DNA of 64,000 nt from Pogonophryne albipinna (lineage: Eukaryota; Chordata; Actinopteri; Perciformes; Artedidraconidae), in assembly GCA_028583405.1 (NCBI GenBank), contig CM053249.1, positions 33,888,808 to 33,952,807 on the forward strand, given 5' to 3'. The notes beneath the pieces are model-generated. The model saw only the letters and a list, made by a program, of their open reading frames with translations. It did no database searches and was not told the origin of the DNA. Shown piece after piece: positions 11,698 to 23,689 of the stretch. Within the stretch, counting starts at the first letter, position 1; the number at the start of each line of letters is the position of its first letter. Made by a program: the position numbers and the translations under genes.

Positions 11698-12563
11698 TAT
11701 GTGACCTGCTCTATCGAAATCAGTCGCATTGACCCAAAGACACATTTTGAGTTGTATACACTGTTGGAAAGAGGAGATTCCTAGCTTTCTGATGATATCA
11801 GGATTGTTTTTGTTCTCCAAATATTAAGCGAAATATGTCACATTATATAATGACTGTCACCGAGTCATCATTTTGAGAAAAAGGCCTTCAAAGTTTCCTC
11901 CTCTCTGGAATCCATCGATCTGATTGATTATTAACAGAGCAAATTATCAAAATACTACGGAGGGAAGATATTTTTGTTTGGAGGGGAAGCTCGCGAGTGT
12001 GTGTGTATACATGTGTGTGTGTTTGTATAATTTTGCGTTTGTGTGTATTGTGTTTGTTTCCGGGGGAAAACACTCACGAGAAACACCAGCTGTTGTTATG
12101 CCTGCTGTGACGTTAAGTTACTCCGTTCTCCGCTTGTAATTATGCCGAAGCTTCAAAGTTGTATTTATCATCTGAATTTGCCGAAACAAGTTTAATATTC
12201 TGAAAGCCAAGACTTTGTTTATTTGAAATCAGATGAAAACAAACTGTAACGGACCCTGCCGTGTTATCTATGATTACTATGCCTTACATTCATAATGTCA
12301 GCCAGAGGGAGGGGGGGCGGCGGCGGCGCTGCGGAAGAGCAGAGTGCGAGTGAGAGCTGTCATCTTCCCTTTACAAGCTTCAAAAATTTATTATCGTGTG
12401 ATTTTGGAAATAAAAGTTTCATATTCTGAAAGCCAAGACTTTGTTTGTTTAAAATCAAACAAAACACCCGAACCCCGAAAAAATTGTTTTTTATGTAAAT
12501 CCACATTTATTTTGAAATGAGCCGTTGCGACTTCTGACTGATTTCGATAGAGCGGGTCACATA
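11698..12563. mobile_element. TIR element (MITE-like), ~865 bp
   Basis: The left end TATGTGACCTGCTCTATCGA is matched in inverted orientation by TCGATAGAGCGGGTCACATA at the right, with further pairing into AATCAGTC. The interior has a GC-rich patch near 12310 with GGC repeats, and two direct copies of a ~27-bp phrase containing TATTCTGAAAGCCAAGACTT at about 12197 and 12419. There is no transposase. I could not assign a superfamily because the target duplication is unclear. Confidence 0.65.
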
Positions 12564-12924
12564 TACATATGCAGGCCCACTGTATAGCATCCACTCAAAC
12601 CCTAAAAAGCCAAACAAATGACAAAATAAATCATATTGTAAAAAGTCCCCTATTTCCCAGAAAACAACTCCACAAGTGTTCAAAAGTATGACCGCATAAT
12701 ACCAGGTTGTCGCTTTTACTTGTCAGAGCACATTTGCCAAAAGAGTATCCCTTTTTCACATAGGCTGCTAGTATGTTTTTCAAGGGTCATTTTCTAATGA
12801 ATGGCAGCAATTACATGTCTAGTATTTGAGACAGTATGCTAAATGGGTCGTTAGCCATGCATGGTGACTGTTTTAGCACAGAGACGTGAGCCAGAAGGTA
12901 ACGCTCTCGATGTACCGATCTCAT

Positions 12925-13553
12925 ACATAGTCTCACCTACTGTATGGTCCTGAAGGATGGGTCATGACCAAAAGAACAACATTGCAGATACAAGCAGCAG
13001 AAATTGGTTTTCTCCTGAGGGGGGCTGGTATCTCCCTAAAGCTATGATACACGGTAAAATGGCTCTGCGCTCAAAGTTCAAATTATATTATATATAATAG
13101 TATATAAGGTCATATATGATTACCATTGTACTTACGACGCACAACCAATCCGATGACAGTTGTATGTAGCGGTGCAAGCTAGCAAAGGATGTAACCATAG
13201 AAACAAAACATAACTGGCTTTTCGCCGGCTCTGTGCCAACCTCGCAGAGAAAAAAGACAAAATTGCTTATCCTGTGAATGCAGCTTTAGGTTTAAGGTGA
13301 AATAAAGGTCAGCCACCCGGGAGGGACTCGGAGTAGAGCCACTGTTCCTTTGCCTAGAAAGAAGCCAGTTGAAATGGTTCAGGCATCTATTAAGGATGCC
13401 ACCTGGTCGCCTCCCTAGGGAAGTGTTCTGGGCCCGTCCAGCTGGGAGGAGGCCAAGGGGCATACCATGGACCAGGTGGGCCATGGGGCATACCCAGGAC
13501 CACAGGTGGGCCAACGGGCATACCCAGGACCAGGTGGGCCAAGGGGTGGAGGG

Positions 13554-13596
<43 letters not shown>

Positions 13597-13610
13597 ACGC
13601 TAGCCTTGAT
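12925..13610 (+). mobile_element. 3' fragment of the RTE-clade LINE, decayed and interrupted
   Basis: The segments around 12925-13037 and 13290-13610 align by eye with 7840-8160 of the intact LINE (GGATGGGTCATGACC, AGGGACTCGGAGT, GGATGCCACCTGG). They are separated by a ~250-bp unrelated insertion (about 13038-13290). Stops and substitutions make it non-coding. It contains an expanded ~29-bp minisatellite and a (TA)n tract described separately. Confidence 0.8.
13453..13594. repeat. Minisatellite (~29 bp x3) and (TA)19 arising inside LINE sequence
   Basis: From 13453 to 13548 a unit of about 28-30 bp (GGCATACCCAGGACCAGGTG with GGCCAAGG) is repeated about three times. The intact LINE has a single version near 8100-8135. 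Immediately after, GGAGGGATTATAT expands to (TA)n at 13556-13594, then continues with the LINE-like ATCTACGCTAGCCTT. The intact LINE has only ATTATATCTC at this place. Confidence 0.8.
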
Positions 13611-14328
13611 GGAATGCATTCCACAAAATGTGTCTAAGTATCAACAAAGAACTGTAATACAGGGAGTTATTTAACACAGCAGGCCGCAAACTCCATAAGG
13701 GCAAACAGAAAGCACCAAGTTGAATATTTTTGTAAATGTTGTATTGCTTATATCCCTACCTGAGGCATTGCTTACAACTCACACAGCATACAGTAGAAAT
13801 ATAATAAAAAAGCATCTCTATAGAACAGATGCAGGATTAAATGTTATTATCAAAATACATAAAATGCACTCATACTTAATCTCACATTAACATGGCCATT
13901 GGTCTAAACATGATGACATAAGTGGGCTAAAGATAACCGCAGTGCTTCACAGATTGGAGTCAGTCATATAAGATAAACATGCACAGCTAATGTGAGTTTA
14001 GTGTTTTGTGAAACAAATTCATCATTGTTGTCAAAGAGAAAAACAAATAACTGCGTTTCACTGACAAAAGTTGGTGAAGGAATAATGTAGTCACGATTGA
14101 GCTTTCCATGTGCGTAGTGTGCCAGGTTTCTCCTGCCAGGCGAGGAGTAGATTCATGAGGTGAAAAATAATTCATTTTCACACGCCTCTAATTGAGGATG
14201 ATATCCCAGCAGTCTTGTCCTGATAATGACGGCAGCCTCCTGTATGACAATCTGCTGATTTATATGAGCAGGTTCCACATGCTGAAAAGTTCCAGAAACA
14301 GGTGAGTGCACATTTTATCAGGGGTTAC
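13611..14328. other. Spacer, nothing recognised
   Basis: No repeat ends, ORFs with domains or exon-like segments were recognised in this AT-rich stretch. Confidence 0.4.
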
Positions 14329-14853
14329 TTAAAGGTCCCATGGCATGGCCATTTCTACTGATCATAATTCCATTGTTGAGGTCTACTAGAATAGATTTAT
14401 ATTGTGCAATTTTCCAAACTCACATTGGTTTCTCATACAGCATCTCTGTAAAGTATGTGTATTCACCGGTATTCACTCTCTGTCCTAAACGGCTTGTTGG
14501 AGCACCTGCCCCCCCTCCCTGTGAGCCCAGTGTGCTCTGATTGGTCACGCGACGTGCAGCTGGTCGTTGCTGTGAGGAGCAGAGGCGGGAGTAAGTCCTA
14601 CATGTGCAAGTCATGAGCAAGTCTTGACCTACAAGTATCAAGCAAGTCCCAAGTCACTGTGGTGAGAGTCAAGCAAGTCTTGTCAAGTCATTGCTCAGGT
14701 CAATCAAGTCATACGAAATTCTGATGAATAAGCCCAGTTTCCGCATTTAAATCAGTTAAAAGACAGTGGTTATGAAAATTGATTCAACCCACACTATGAT
14801 CTTCATTACATACACAGTTAATCATTTGAAATCTAATTTAGACCAATGACAAT

Positions 14854-15920
14854 CAGTGGTTCTCAAACTTTTTCTGTCAGGCCCCCCCTTTGGAGAAAAA
14901 AAAAAGTCAGGCCCCCCCCAACACAAATAGTCAGGCTCAGTGGCGGCGCCAGAGATTTATTTTGGGGGTGCTGTGGGGTAGCTTGACGTTTCATAGAGGG
15001 TGCTCAAACATTTAGGGTTTCCCATTAATGTACCGGGCGCTACAGTGGAATTTTCTACTGCAACACTCCCCACGCATATACACAATGTTCCCGCGACTGT
15101 TACAATGAAGGCTCGATAATCAGCTCACGGCATATAGGTGTAAGCAGGGGTAAAGTGCTATTTTTATAGGTGGTGTGTGGACCTCACATAGGGGCAAGCT
15201 CCCCCGGGAAGATTTTTAAATGTTGAAGTTAAAAGCATCAATCTGGTGCACTTTGAAAGCAAAATGAAGAGATCTATGGATACATCTCTCAACACAGAAC
15301 TGTAAACAGATTTACTTTTTCTTTATGGATATTTTACAAATCACTCCCCTTTTAAACTTTATTCATTTTTTAATGTCATATAGTATTTCATACCAGTTTT
15401 TAATTTATTCTCTTATTTTTTTATAACTATAATGATCATATAAACGTGTGCCTTGGAAATAATTGTTTACATTAATGGTGACCAAAACGTTTGAGACCCA
15501 CTGAGATAACACTGAGAGTCCTTTAGCTCACTGAGTCTCTCAGTCTGACAGGAGAGGACTCTCCTCCACCTTGTTGTTAAAAAAACTCCTTATATCCGTT
15601 AGCGTAGCTCGCTAGCACCAGAAGCTAACATCAACGATCTCCGGTACCGGTGCGCTATCTCTCTCTCTCGCTCGCGCAGGCACACAAAATGGCTCGTTCC
15701 ACACACACACAGAGCCGAGTTTAATGAAACACAGAGACCCAGACGTAATAGTACTGTATCATATTATTTTCGAATCAATAATTTTTCTAAATATGATTTT
15801 TTTTAATTTTTTTTTTAATAACCATTTTTCCTCCTGGTCTCTCGCGCCCCCCCCCCCCCCCCCCCCTGTCATGCCTCTGCACCGCCCTGGGGGGGGCGCC
15901 CCCCACTTTGAGAACCACTG
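14854..15920. mobile_element. Composite of hAT ends
   Basis: CAGTGGTTCTCAAACTTTTT at 14854 pairs with CACTTTGAGAACCACTG ending 15920, but the 8-bp flanks (ATGACAAT and TATTAGAT) do not match. Inside are another hAT start, CAGTGGCGGCGCCAG at 14938, and another end, GTTTGAGACCCACTG near 15502. The best reading is a chimera of several nested or recombined copies. A (C)20 run sits at 15847-15866. Confidence 0.55.
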
Positions 15921-16058
15921 TATTAGATCAATATTAACCCTAGAACTGCAGACAATATAGGACTCAATCAAAAAGTCTGTTCAAAAAGGCAGAATTCCAG
16001 GTAAGAAAATCATATATGGCATTTGCCATTACACATATTTAATTTAAATTTCTTTTAA

Positions 16059-16466
16059 CACTAGAACCGCCAACAGCGTCAGCACCTACATAGACATAAT
16101 ATTCAAATCATTTAATTTGTTCCTCTTCAGAATTTCCTTATAAACTAAGTATGACGATTTAAAACTCACTTAATTGGGTTCATTTAGAAATTGCTTCAGT
16201 TTATCATCATAACAGATCAAAAAGTTCAGATTCATTTTACAATAAATCAAAGAATGATGCACTTCTACAAACAAAAACAACATAATTAAAACATTTAAAC
16301 AAACAACTAAAAGTAGATGAACTACATTATTCAAAAGTTTACAGTAACTTCTGATAATAACACAGGGAAAATAAACGAGGCATCTCTTTTCCTCTCTCTC
16401 TCTCCCCCTCCTGACAGCCCGTCAGTATCAGGGTTAGTACAAATGAATCCCTTGGCGGTTCTAGTG
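16059..16466. mobile_element. Small TTAA-type MITE (~408 bp)
   Basis: The left end TTAA-CACTAGAACCGCCAA mirrors the right end TTGGCGGTTCTAGTG-TTCA. The left TTAA is intact and the right is TTCA, one base off. This resembles piggyBac-derived MITEs. It carries no coding sequence. A related-looking end, TTAACCCTAGAACTGC, sits near 15935. Confidence 0.65.
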
Positions 16467-16499
16467 TTCATTTTCCGTTTTGTCTTCTCTTTGCAATGC

Positions 16500-16751
16500 T
16501 TAATCGATTTGAAACCAAGTCTCACGTAGCTTAAACTTAACGTTAGCTTTATAGCTAACACAACACATGCACGTACCTTTCTCTGTGTTTTTTTTGTAGT
16601 GACGAATGAAGTTGGATGTTGTGGTGGTCGTGTCACTGATCTTTATGCTGCAGACCCTGCATACCGCTGTTCTCTTCTTATTGCCGTCATCGACAAAATA
16701 ATCCTTGAATCCAAACTTCACTATTTTTGGAGTAAAGCTAGCCGCTGCCAT
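16500..16751 (-). pseudogene. hAT transposase N-terminal exon with BED zinc finger
   Basis: The conceptual peptide begins MAAASFTPKIVKFGFKDYF and contains CRVC then SNFIRHYKKN, the C-x2-C...H pattern of a BED finger, a DNA-binding module of hAT transposases. The frame is open from its ATG near 16751 through the finger and then runs into unrelated residues, consistent with an exon whose donor lies just after the finger. No catalytic domain remains in the host element. Confidence 0.7.
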
Positions 16752-17344
16752 GTTAACTGAGACTCCTGCCTTCTAGTGGGTTGCCAGGTTTGCGCGCATG
16801 GCGCTATAATCACCCAATCACGTTTCGAAAAAACTAAACGTAATATCTCACTACAAAAACAAACGCAAATATTTAATTTTAAACAGTCAAGTCCTTTCAA
16901 GTCATCTATCTCAAGCTTAAATCAAGTCTCAAGTCATGAATACCAAGTCAAAGTCAAGTCAAGTCTTTTATCAATGTTAGTCAAGCAAGTCTCAAGTCAA
17001 AAAATATGCGACTCGAGTCAGTCATGTGACTTGAGTCCCCACCTCTGGTGAGGAGCAGACAGTGCTTCCGTGTCGGCGAAACAAATACAGCAAGAACAAG
17101 CTAAACTCATCCTGAGCACACACAAACACTCACAGCCAAAGTAAAAACAATAAGTGTGGCTTGATATTGAGTAAGAAAAAGGTTTATAACGCTGTGAGCA
17201 TGGGTCTGCGGAGAGCATTTCTCCGCGATCCCAACGTAGTAGCCCGAAAAACGTTTACCCATTTAAACAGTCGTGGTAGATACCTTGTTTGTTTTAAACA
17301 TCATAAATACACAAACAACAATGAATACTTACAGATAGTGTACC

Positions 17345-18414
17345 CAGGGTTGGGCGTTACGTAATCCGAATACAAAAATCAAGTAACTGTATTCAGCTCG
17401 CGTTACATTTGAAAAACGAGTAATCTGATTACAGTTACTTTCGTAAACCTGAAGTGAATACATTTTGGATTACTTATTGGAAAGATTTCCTCACAACATT
17501 TAATATTCATTACTAAAGGTACAGCCGAATCATCAAAGCCCACAAAACCTATTACCTCCGCAGATGGACGAAAAAAGCGTTTGAAAAAAAATCGTGGGTC
17601 CGCTCAGTGAAACAATAACAACGAAAAATGGATGAACAAAAGTCTGCATTTAAATCGCGTGTGTGTGTGTGTGGTTAAAACACATCAGCCTGCGGTCGCT
17701 CTTTCTTTAGCCTTACTAATGATTATTTCTGAAGGTAAACACAGTGAAGGCGGTGCGTGAAAGGCACTGCGCGCTCCTCTTCTCAGAGGCTGAGTTAACC
17801 CTCCCGCTGCCTCCTGGTGCTGCAGAGATTTCATGAAGTGAAGGAGGTTTTCCTTCTATAAAACAGCTGCGGGCAGCAGATACTGTGAGTGTCACGGACA
17901 TTAATTCATAGATCAAGGCAGACTGGTGCACACACTCTCCTCTCCTGTTTTGCCAATCCGGTGCTTAAACAAATATAGCTCGACACCCCTGGCCGAAATG
18001 TCCTTAAAATGAAGTCCGAGTTTGACATTTTAATTCATGTCCTGCCAACACTGGCAGGACAGAAGGCGACACGCCCGTTCTAAGCCGTGTCCCTCACTCC
18101 TCACATCCCAAGCTGCATCCCCAAAAAGTGTATTATGTTGTTACATTGTTTCAGATGTTATGTTTCAGTTGTGCTTTTGATAAGCCATTAAAACAGTAAA
18201 AACACATTCAGTGTCCTTTTGCTTTTTGTGTCTCCTGTACACCAAAACATACCCATCTGTGATGGAAAAAGAAAGTAATCCAAAAGTAATCTAAAAGTAA
18301 TCTGATTACGCTTTTTTAAGACACGTAACTGTAACTGTATTCTGATTACTTTCAGAGCCATGTAATCAGTAATCAGTAACTGATTACATTTACAAAGTAA
18401 CCCTCCCAACCCTG
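17345..18414. mobile_element. Non-autonomous hAT element (1070 bp)
   Basis: It starts CAGGGTTGGGCGTTACGTAA and ends GTAACCCTCCCAACCCTG, with a perfect 8-bp duplication AGTGTACC at 17337-17344 and 18415-18422. The ends are rich in GTAATCNGATTAC motifs, as in a common fish hAT family. It is inserted in the outer element 14333-18807. No transposase frame is seen. Confidence 0.92.
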
Positions 18415-18835
18415 AGTGTACCCGAATCTCCCGCTGGTCCAAACAAAGTAGGAACAGCATCGTTAGAATCGCGTCAGTGCCCTACGCTGTACATATCCGG
18501 CATGAATCGCTGAAAGGTTTGGGAAAGCTTTGTTTCGTGAAAGGCTGGCAGAGGGTGCGGCCATAGCTCTGGGCGTGGCTACTGGGTATCCCTATGTAGC
18601 GATACCCAGGATGTAAATATTGGAAAAAGAGAAATCTCCAACGAGGCGTTCTGGGGCAGCATAGACAGCTATTTTCTGTGTTAGAGTTTTACTCGCTACA
18701 GGGTGTACTTTGAGTACTTTTTGACTCTGCAGACCGTTTACATGCATAAAAACCTTCATAACACACAAGGGGACGGATAATAACCGGAAAAGCATGACAT
18801 GGGACCTTTAAGGGGATAGTGCAGGGTAACCAAAT

Positions 18836-19023
<188 letters not shown>

Positions 19024-19103
19024 TGTACAGAGAGAACCTAATATGGCATCCACCTCCTTTCACAGAAGAATTAGCAGGAGATCTGTTTGTGCCCTTGGCT
19101 AAG

Positions 19104-19150
19104 CATCAGAATCAGAATACCTTTATTAGTCCCACAGAGGGGAAATGTAC
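19104..19150 (-). mobile_element. LINE 3' tail (L2/Rex type)
   Basis: TCAGAATCAGAATACCTTTATTAGTCCCACAGAGGGGAAATG is the reverse complement of a widespread fish LINE 3' end, whose sense strand ends in GATTCTGATTCTGA. Similar tails lie at 39030-39085 (plus) and 49559-49606 (minus). Confidence 0.75.
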
Positions 19151-19714
19151 ACAAGTGTTCCCTAACACAGATGTGATGGGTGAAATATTGACTGAATTCA
19201 GGCCAAATGTGGCCTAGTTCAGAAGAAGCCCTAACCGTGATGCCACAGGTGAATCTCACACACTCACACACATTATTATCTCTTCAACAAACATGGGTTG
19301 AACTAGGGTCCCCTGGCCTTGTGTTTACCCAATATATGTGACCAAAATGTTATGTCTACAAATTGGTTTTCATTTAGGATTACTCAAAATAATTAACATA
19401 CACAATAGAGTGGTGCAGTGATGACGTATTTTTGAAGTCCGACAGGGAAGTTCAATAAAGACCAACGGGATCTTTCCATTGGATATCAGAATATTTAAAA
19501 ACATATTTTTTTGGCAACACATATTAACGCCACTTTAATGATTCTTGAAGCATAAATGCAATTGCCAAAGTAAAACACCTCAGGTTAGAAGTTGTAAAAT
19601 GCTAACATTTTTGCACCACTTTCTTGCAGATGATGAAAAATTGCCTTCAGCGAGTCATATGTGTTAATCAATGTTTAATAGTTATTATTATGATAAGAAA
19701 AAGAAACAAATTGC

Positions 19715-20278
19715 GTGTTCGTAGAACTTGGTGACCACCTTTTAGACTGGATTAAAAGCTATTTAAGCAATAGACAGCAGTATGTGAAGTTGGGAAATGA
19801 CTGTTCTTCATGTTTGGACATTGCTTGTGGTGTCCCCCAGGGGTCAGCGTTGGGTCCTAAATTGTTTATACTGTCCATCAATGACATCTGTAGAGTATCC
19901 AATGTACTGAGGCTAGTTTTGTTCGCTGATGATACAAATATATTCTGTTCTGGGGAGAATTTAGAACAGCTAGTGGAGTACATAGAAAATGAAATGCACA
20001 AATTAAAAACATGGTTTGACAAAAATAAACTATCATTAAACTTGAGTAAAACAAAATTAATGCTGTTCGGTAAACATAGAACAAAAACACAAATGCAAAT
20101 AAAAATAGATGGGGTTGAAATTGAAAGAGTCCATGAAATTAAATGTCTTGGGGTAATAATAGATGACACAATAAGTTGGAAATTACACATAAAACATATA
20201 CAATCAAAGCTGTCTAGAAGCATTTCCATACTAAACAAAGTAAAACAAGTTCTAGATCAGAAATCACTTCGCATTCCT
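19715..20278 (+). pseudogene. LINE reverse transcriptase fragment, cut by the assembly gap
   Basis: About 188 residues of RT are readable. SNRQQYVKLGN leads into CGVPQGSALGPKLFILSIND (motif B region), LVLFADDTNIF (motif C with the FADD catalytic pair) and WFDKNKLSLNLSKTKLMLFG, then CLGVIIDD. This is the layout of a Jockey/I/CR1-like non-LTR retrotransposon, a clade unrelated to the LINE at 4919. The N-terminal palm with the first catalytic Asp is missing upstream (5' truncation), and the 3' part is lost in the gap. The visible portion has no stop. Confidence 0.85.
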
Positions 20279-21278
20279 NNNNNNNNNNNNNNNNNNNNNN
20301 NNNNNNNNNNNNNNNNNNNNNNNNNNNNNNNNNNNNNNNNNNNNNNNNNNNNNNNNNNNNNNNNNNNNNNNNNNNNNNNNNNNNNNNNNNNNNNNNNNNN
20401 NNNNNNNNNNNNNNNNNNNNNNNNNNNNNNNNNNNNNNNNNNNNNNNNNNNNNNNNNNNNNNNNNNNNNNNNNNNNNNNNNNNNNNNNNNNNNNNNNNNN
20501 NNNNNNNNNNNNNNNNNNNNNNNNNNNNNNNNNNNNNNNNNNNNNNNNNNNNNNNNNNNNNNNNNNNNNNNNNNNNNNNNNNNNNNNNNNNNNNNNNNNN
20601 NNNNNNNNNNNNNNNNNNNNNNNNNNNNNNNNNNNNNNNNNNNNNNNNNNNNNNNNNNNNNNNNNNNNNNNNNNNNNNNNNNNNNNNNNNNNNNNNNNNN
20701 NNNNNNNNNNNNNNNNNNNNNNNNNNNNNNNNNNNNNNNNNNNNNNNNNNNNNNNNNNNNNNNNNNNNNNNNNNNNNNNNNNNNNNNNNNNNNNNNNNNN
20801 NNNNNNNNNNNNNNNNNNNNNNNNNNNNNNNNNNNNNNNNNNNNNNNNNNNNNNNNNNNNNNNNNNNNNNNNNNNNNNNNNNNNNNNNNNNNNNNNNNNN
20901 NNNNNNNNNNNNNNNNNNNNNNNNNNNNNNNNNNNNNNNNNNNNNNNNNNNNNNNNNNNNNNNNNNNNNNNNNNNNNNNNNNNNNNNNNNNNNNNNNNNN
21001 NNNNNNNNNNNNNNNNNNNNNNNNNNNNNNNNNNNNNNNNNNNNNNNNNNNNNNNNNNNNNNNNNNNNNNNNNNNNNNNNNNNNNNNNNNNNNNNNNNNN
21101 NNNNNNNNNNNNNNNNNNNNNNNNNNNNNNNNNNNNNNNNNNNNNNNNNNNNNNNNNNNNNNNNNNNNNNNNNNNNNNNNNNNNNNNNNNNNNNNNNNNN
21201 NNNNNNNNNNNNNNNNNNNNNNNNNNNNNNNNNNNNNNNNNNNNNNNNNNNNNNNNNNNNNNNNNNNNNNNNNNNNNN
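20279..21278. other. Assembly gap, exactly 1000 N
   Basis: A run of exactly 1000 undetermined bases. The round number suggests a scaffold placeholder rather than a measured length. Any frame reported across it is meaningless. Confidence 0.99.
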
Positions 21279-21698
21279 CATAGAATGGGAACAACAACAT
21301 TATGGCTGAAGCAGCCTATCTCCTTAAAGGAGATAACAGACGTCAAGGTTGGTCATGCACGTCATATCTAGGAGTCTAGGACAATTATTTCCCTAACATC
21401 GTACAAGGAAAAACTTCCAGAGAAAACCCACAGTTTAAAGGGGAACATGGGAGAAACCTCAGGGAGAGCAACAGAGGAGGGATCCCTCCCAGGACGGACA
21501 GACGTGCAATAGATGCCGTGTGTAAATCGAAGAGATAATACATTTTACAGCGTAGGTAGACCAAATGTTTGGAAATGCATGTGTCTATAATAAGAACATG
21601 AATCCATGAGGATGTCAAAAATCCTGTGGGAGCCATCAGGGAAGTAGTATGATGAGAGTCAGGACCGCAGAGACAGGTTCAGCCACGACTCGAAGTCC
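21279..21698. repeat. Dispersed repeat, left part (continues at 24384)
   Basis: The stretch contains GGAGAAACCTCAGGGAGAGCAACAGAGGAGGGATCCC and ends in CAGCCACGACTCGAAGTCC. After the hAT insertion a similar phrase resumes at 24384 (CAAAGTCCAGGACTCAAATC...CAGCCACGACTCAGGATCC), up to about 24560. From memory it resembles a common fish non-coding repeat. No coding potential was found. Confidence 0.5.
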
Positions 21699-22116
21699 AA
21701 GTGGCGTTTTCTCCTGGAGGCCAAGGGAAGCCAGGCTTCCCCTGTTTTTTCGGATTGTCGTTATAATTTTAATAAATAAATAAAAACACTTTGTTTAGTT
21801 TCGGAAATTCTTTGTTGTGTGTTGCTGTTCCATCTCTCCCCCATTCTCATTGAGTATTTTACAAAGAGTGAAACAGCGCCCCTGTAGATGTTATGGTGAA
21901 ACAGTAGATTGCACTCTCTGTTGCGAGAGGAGGCCAGCTGAAATTGGCTTCCCTTGGTGAAAAAAAATGGAGGGATTGACCAATCAGACGAGGCTCACGT
22001 TATGCCCCTGCTAACCTGTGATTAGTCAAGGCCATGCCAAGGGAAGCCAGAGGCGGCTGGCTTCCCTTGCCTCACAATCCAATCAAATCGCATCAACTTA
22101 GTGTTGCAGTGACGCG

Positions 22117-23689
22117 TAGGGATGTCCTGATCACCTTTTTTTGCTCCCGATCCGATTCCGATCATTTGATTTTGACAATCTGCCGATACCGATTTTTCCC
22201 GATCCGATCTTTATGCAATGCATTAAGAGAAAAAAAAGGAAAAAAGCATTCAAGTTGTCCCTTAAGGTTATTTTTTTATTTAAATGACAGTACCCAACTA
22301 TCCATTCTATCCAACATGGATATAGCTTCTTTTGTTCACAGCAGCATTGGATCAGTTCAGTTGTGCAGCATTGGATCAAAACAAAATAAAGCTTATCACT
22401 GGTCCACCACAAAATAACCATGTAAACAAATTGAGTGCAGATAGTGCAGTAACAAAACAAAAATAACTCTACTGGAAAGAGGTAGCTTGACTAGCTTCAC
22501 AAGTTCACATTCAGTCAAAAATAATAAAATAAAATAAAAATGTGGCTTAGTGCAGAATTCTAGCCTTAAGACCAACTAGTCTAGTAATAATGCAATGAAC
22601 AACAGCAGCTTAACATAACATGAATAAACAAAGTATTATATTTCCATCTTACTGGAGTAACACAATTCAATAGTAATCAGCAGCGAACCACTTCAACACC
22701 TGTGTTTCGGTGTATTCACGGCATTAATTTTGTTATTCTACAGTATTGTTGTTTTATAGTTATTTGTTAATGTAACCCAATTTGTGTTCTTTGAAATTGA
22801 AAAGGATATCTCATTGTGTTTGTTACGTTCGTTGCAGTTGTATGTGTCTTAAGTGTAATTTGGCTTGGCTTCCTATTTGTGGACATGCTTTTATTTTGAA
22901 GGAGAGTTAGCGCTGTTGACAGGAAGTTGTTGTTGCTTTGGAAACAACGTGACAGAGATTAACGGAGAAAAGTAATATCTACATATAAAGACGGAGAAAG
23001 TAAACGATAACGTTTATGGTTAAGTGTTAGCACCCCCCGAAGAGGCACAAGCTCTTACGTTGATATTAGAGATTTCAATAAATTCAATTTGAAAAAAAAA
23101 CGGGGAAAAAAATGAAAAAACAAACAATCGTATTAGATTGGTTGTGTTGAACGTAGCTCTGTTTGTTGTTTATTGTTTCTTTCCACCACGCGGAACCTCC
23201 TTCTTGCAAACATTGCATCTGGCTGTTACACTGCCTTCGCTTTCAATTTTATAATACTTCCAAACTCCTGACATTTGCTCTGTCCCGACTCCCGAGTCAC
23301 CAGCTAAACGTAGCCTCTCGTTAGCTTACTTGCTTATTTCTCTCAAATCTGGCAACAGAGTGGGCAGGGCGCACTGCTACTATTATGTCTAATAGTAGCA
23401 GTGCGCCCTGCCCACTCTGTTGCCAGATTTGAGAGAAATAAGCAACCAGGCCTATGAAAACAAGCCCAAAAGAAGCAACACATACATAATGTTGTGTAAT
23501 TTTAAACCAAAACTAAGGCCTCAGGATGACTTTAAGACGTGAGCATGGTCATTTTTGTTTTGTAACATTAAATAAAATAATTTTTTTAAGGATTCCCGAT
23601 CCCCGATCTTTTTCTCCCGATTCCGATCTTTTAAAAATCACGTGATCGGCTCCGATCCCCGATCACGTGATCGGATCGGGACATCTCTA
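22117..23689. mobile_element. hAT element (1573 bp) with an internal perfect palindrome
   Basis: It starts TAGGGATGTCCTGATC and ends GATCGGGACATCTCTA, flanked by a perfect 8-bp duplication GTGACGCG (22109-22116 and 23690-23697). Subterminal GATCCGATTCCGATC repeats occur at both ends. It lies inside the hAT at 21699-24383. The interior is non-coding and includes a 116-bp hairpin at 23330-23445. Confidence 0.92.
23330..23445. repeat. Perfect inverted repeat, 56-bp arms, 4-nt loop
   Basis: The left arm 23330-23385 and right arm 23390-23445 are exact reverse complements, separated by TGTC. The arms contain GGGCAGGGCGCACTGCTACT. The first non-pairing bases are at 23329 and 23446. Confidence 0.95.

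Larger units (their letters stand above)
14581..17047 (-). mobile_element. hAT element with BED-finger exon, itself host to insertions
   Basis: It starts CAGAGGCGGGAGT and ends GACTTGAGTCCCCACCTCTG, with a perfect 8-bp duplication GTGAGGAG at 14573-14580 and 17048-17055. Both ends are rich in CAAGTC repeats, as in a known fish hAT family. A BED-type zinc-finger exon on the minus strand lies at 16500-16751. The interior is broken by other hAT ends (14854-15920) and by a small TTAA-type MITE (16059-16466). Confidence 0.9.
14333..18807. mobile_element. Outer TIR element hosting several nested transposons
   Basis: The ends are TTAA-AGGTCCCATGGCATG and CATGACATGGGACCT-TTAA (TTAA at 14329-14332 and 18808-18811). 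The element's own sequence is only about 900 bp (14333-14572, 17056-17336, 18423-18807); the rest is later insertions. TTAA flanks would fit piggyBac, but the same bases can be read as a 3-bp TTA/TAA duplication of Harbinger type, so the class is open. No transposase is visible. Confidence 0.75.

Noticed and set aside
14854..15920. A single clean hAT element
   Set aside because: The ends pair, but the 8-bp flanks do not match and two other hAT termini lie inside, so it was reported as a composite.
20214..21346. Frames of 347-522 codons across 20279-21278
   Set aside because: They read through 1000 undetermined bases. Only the 188 residues before the gap are supported.
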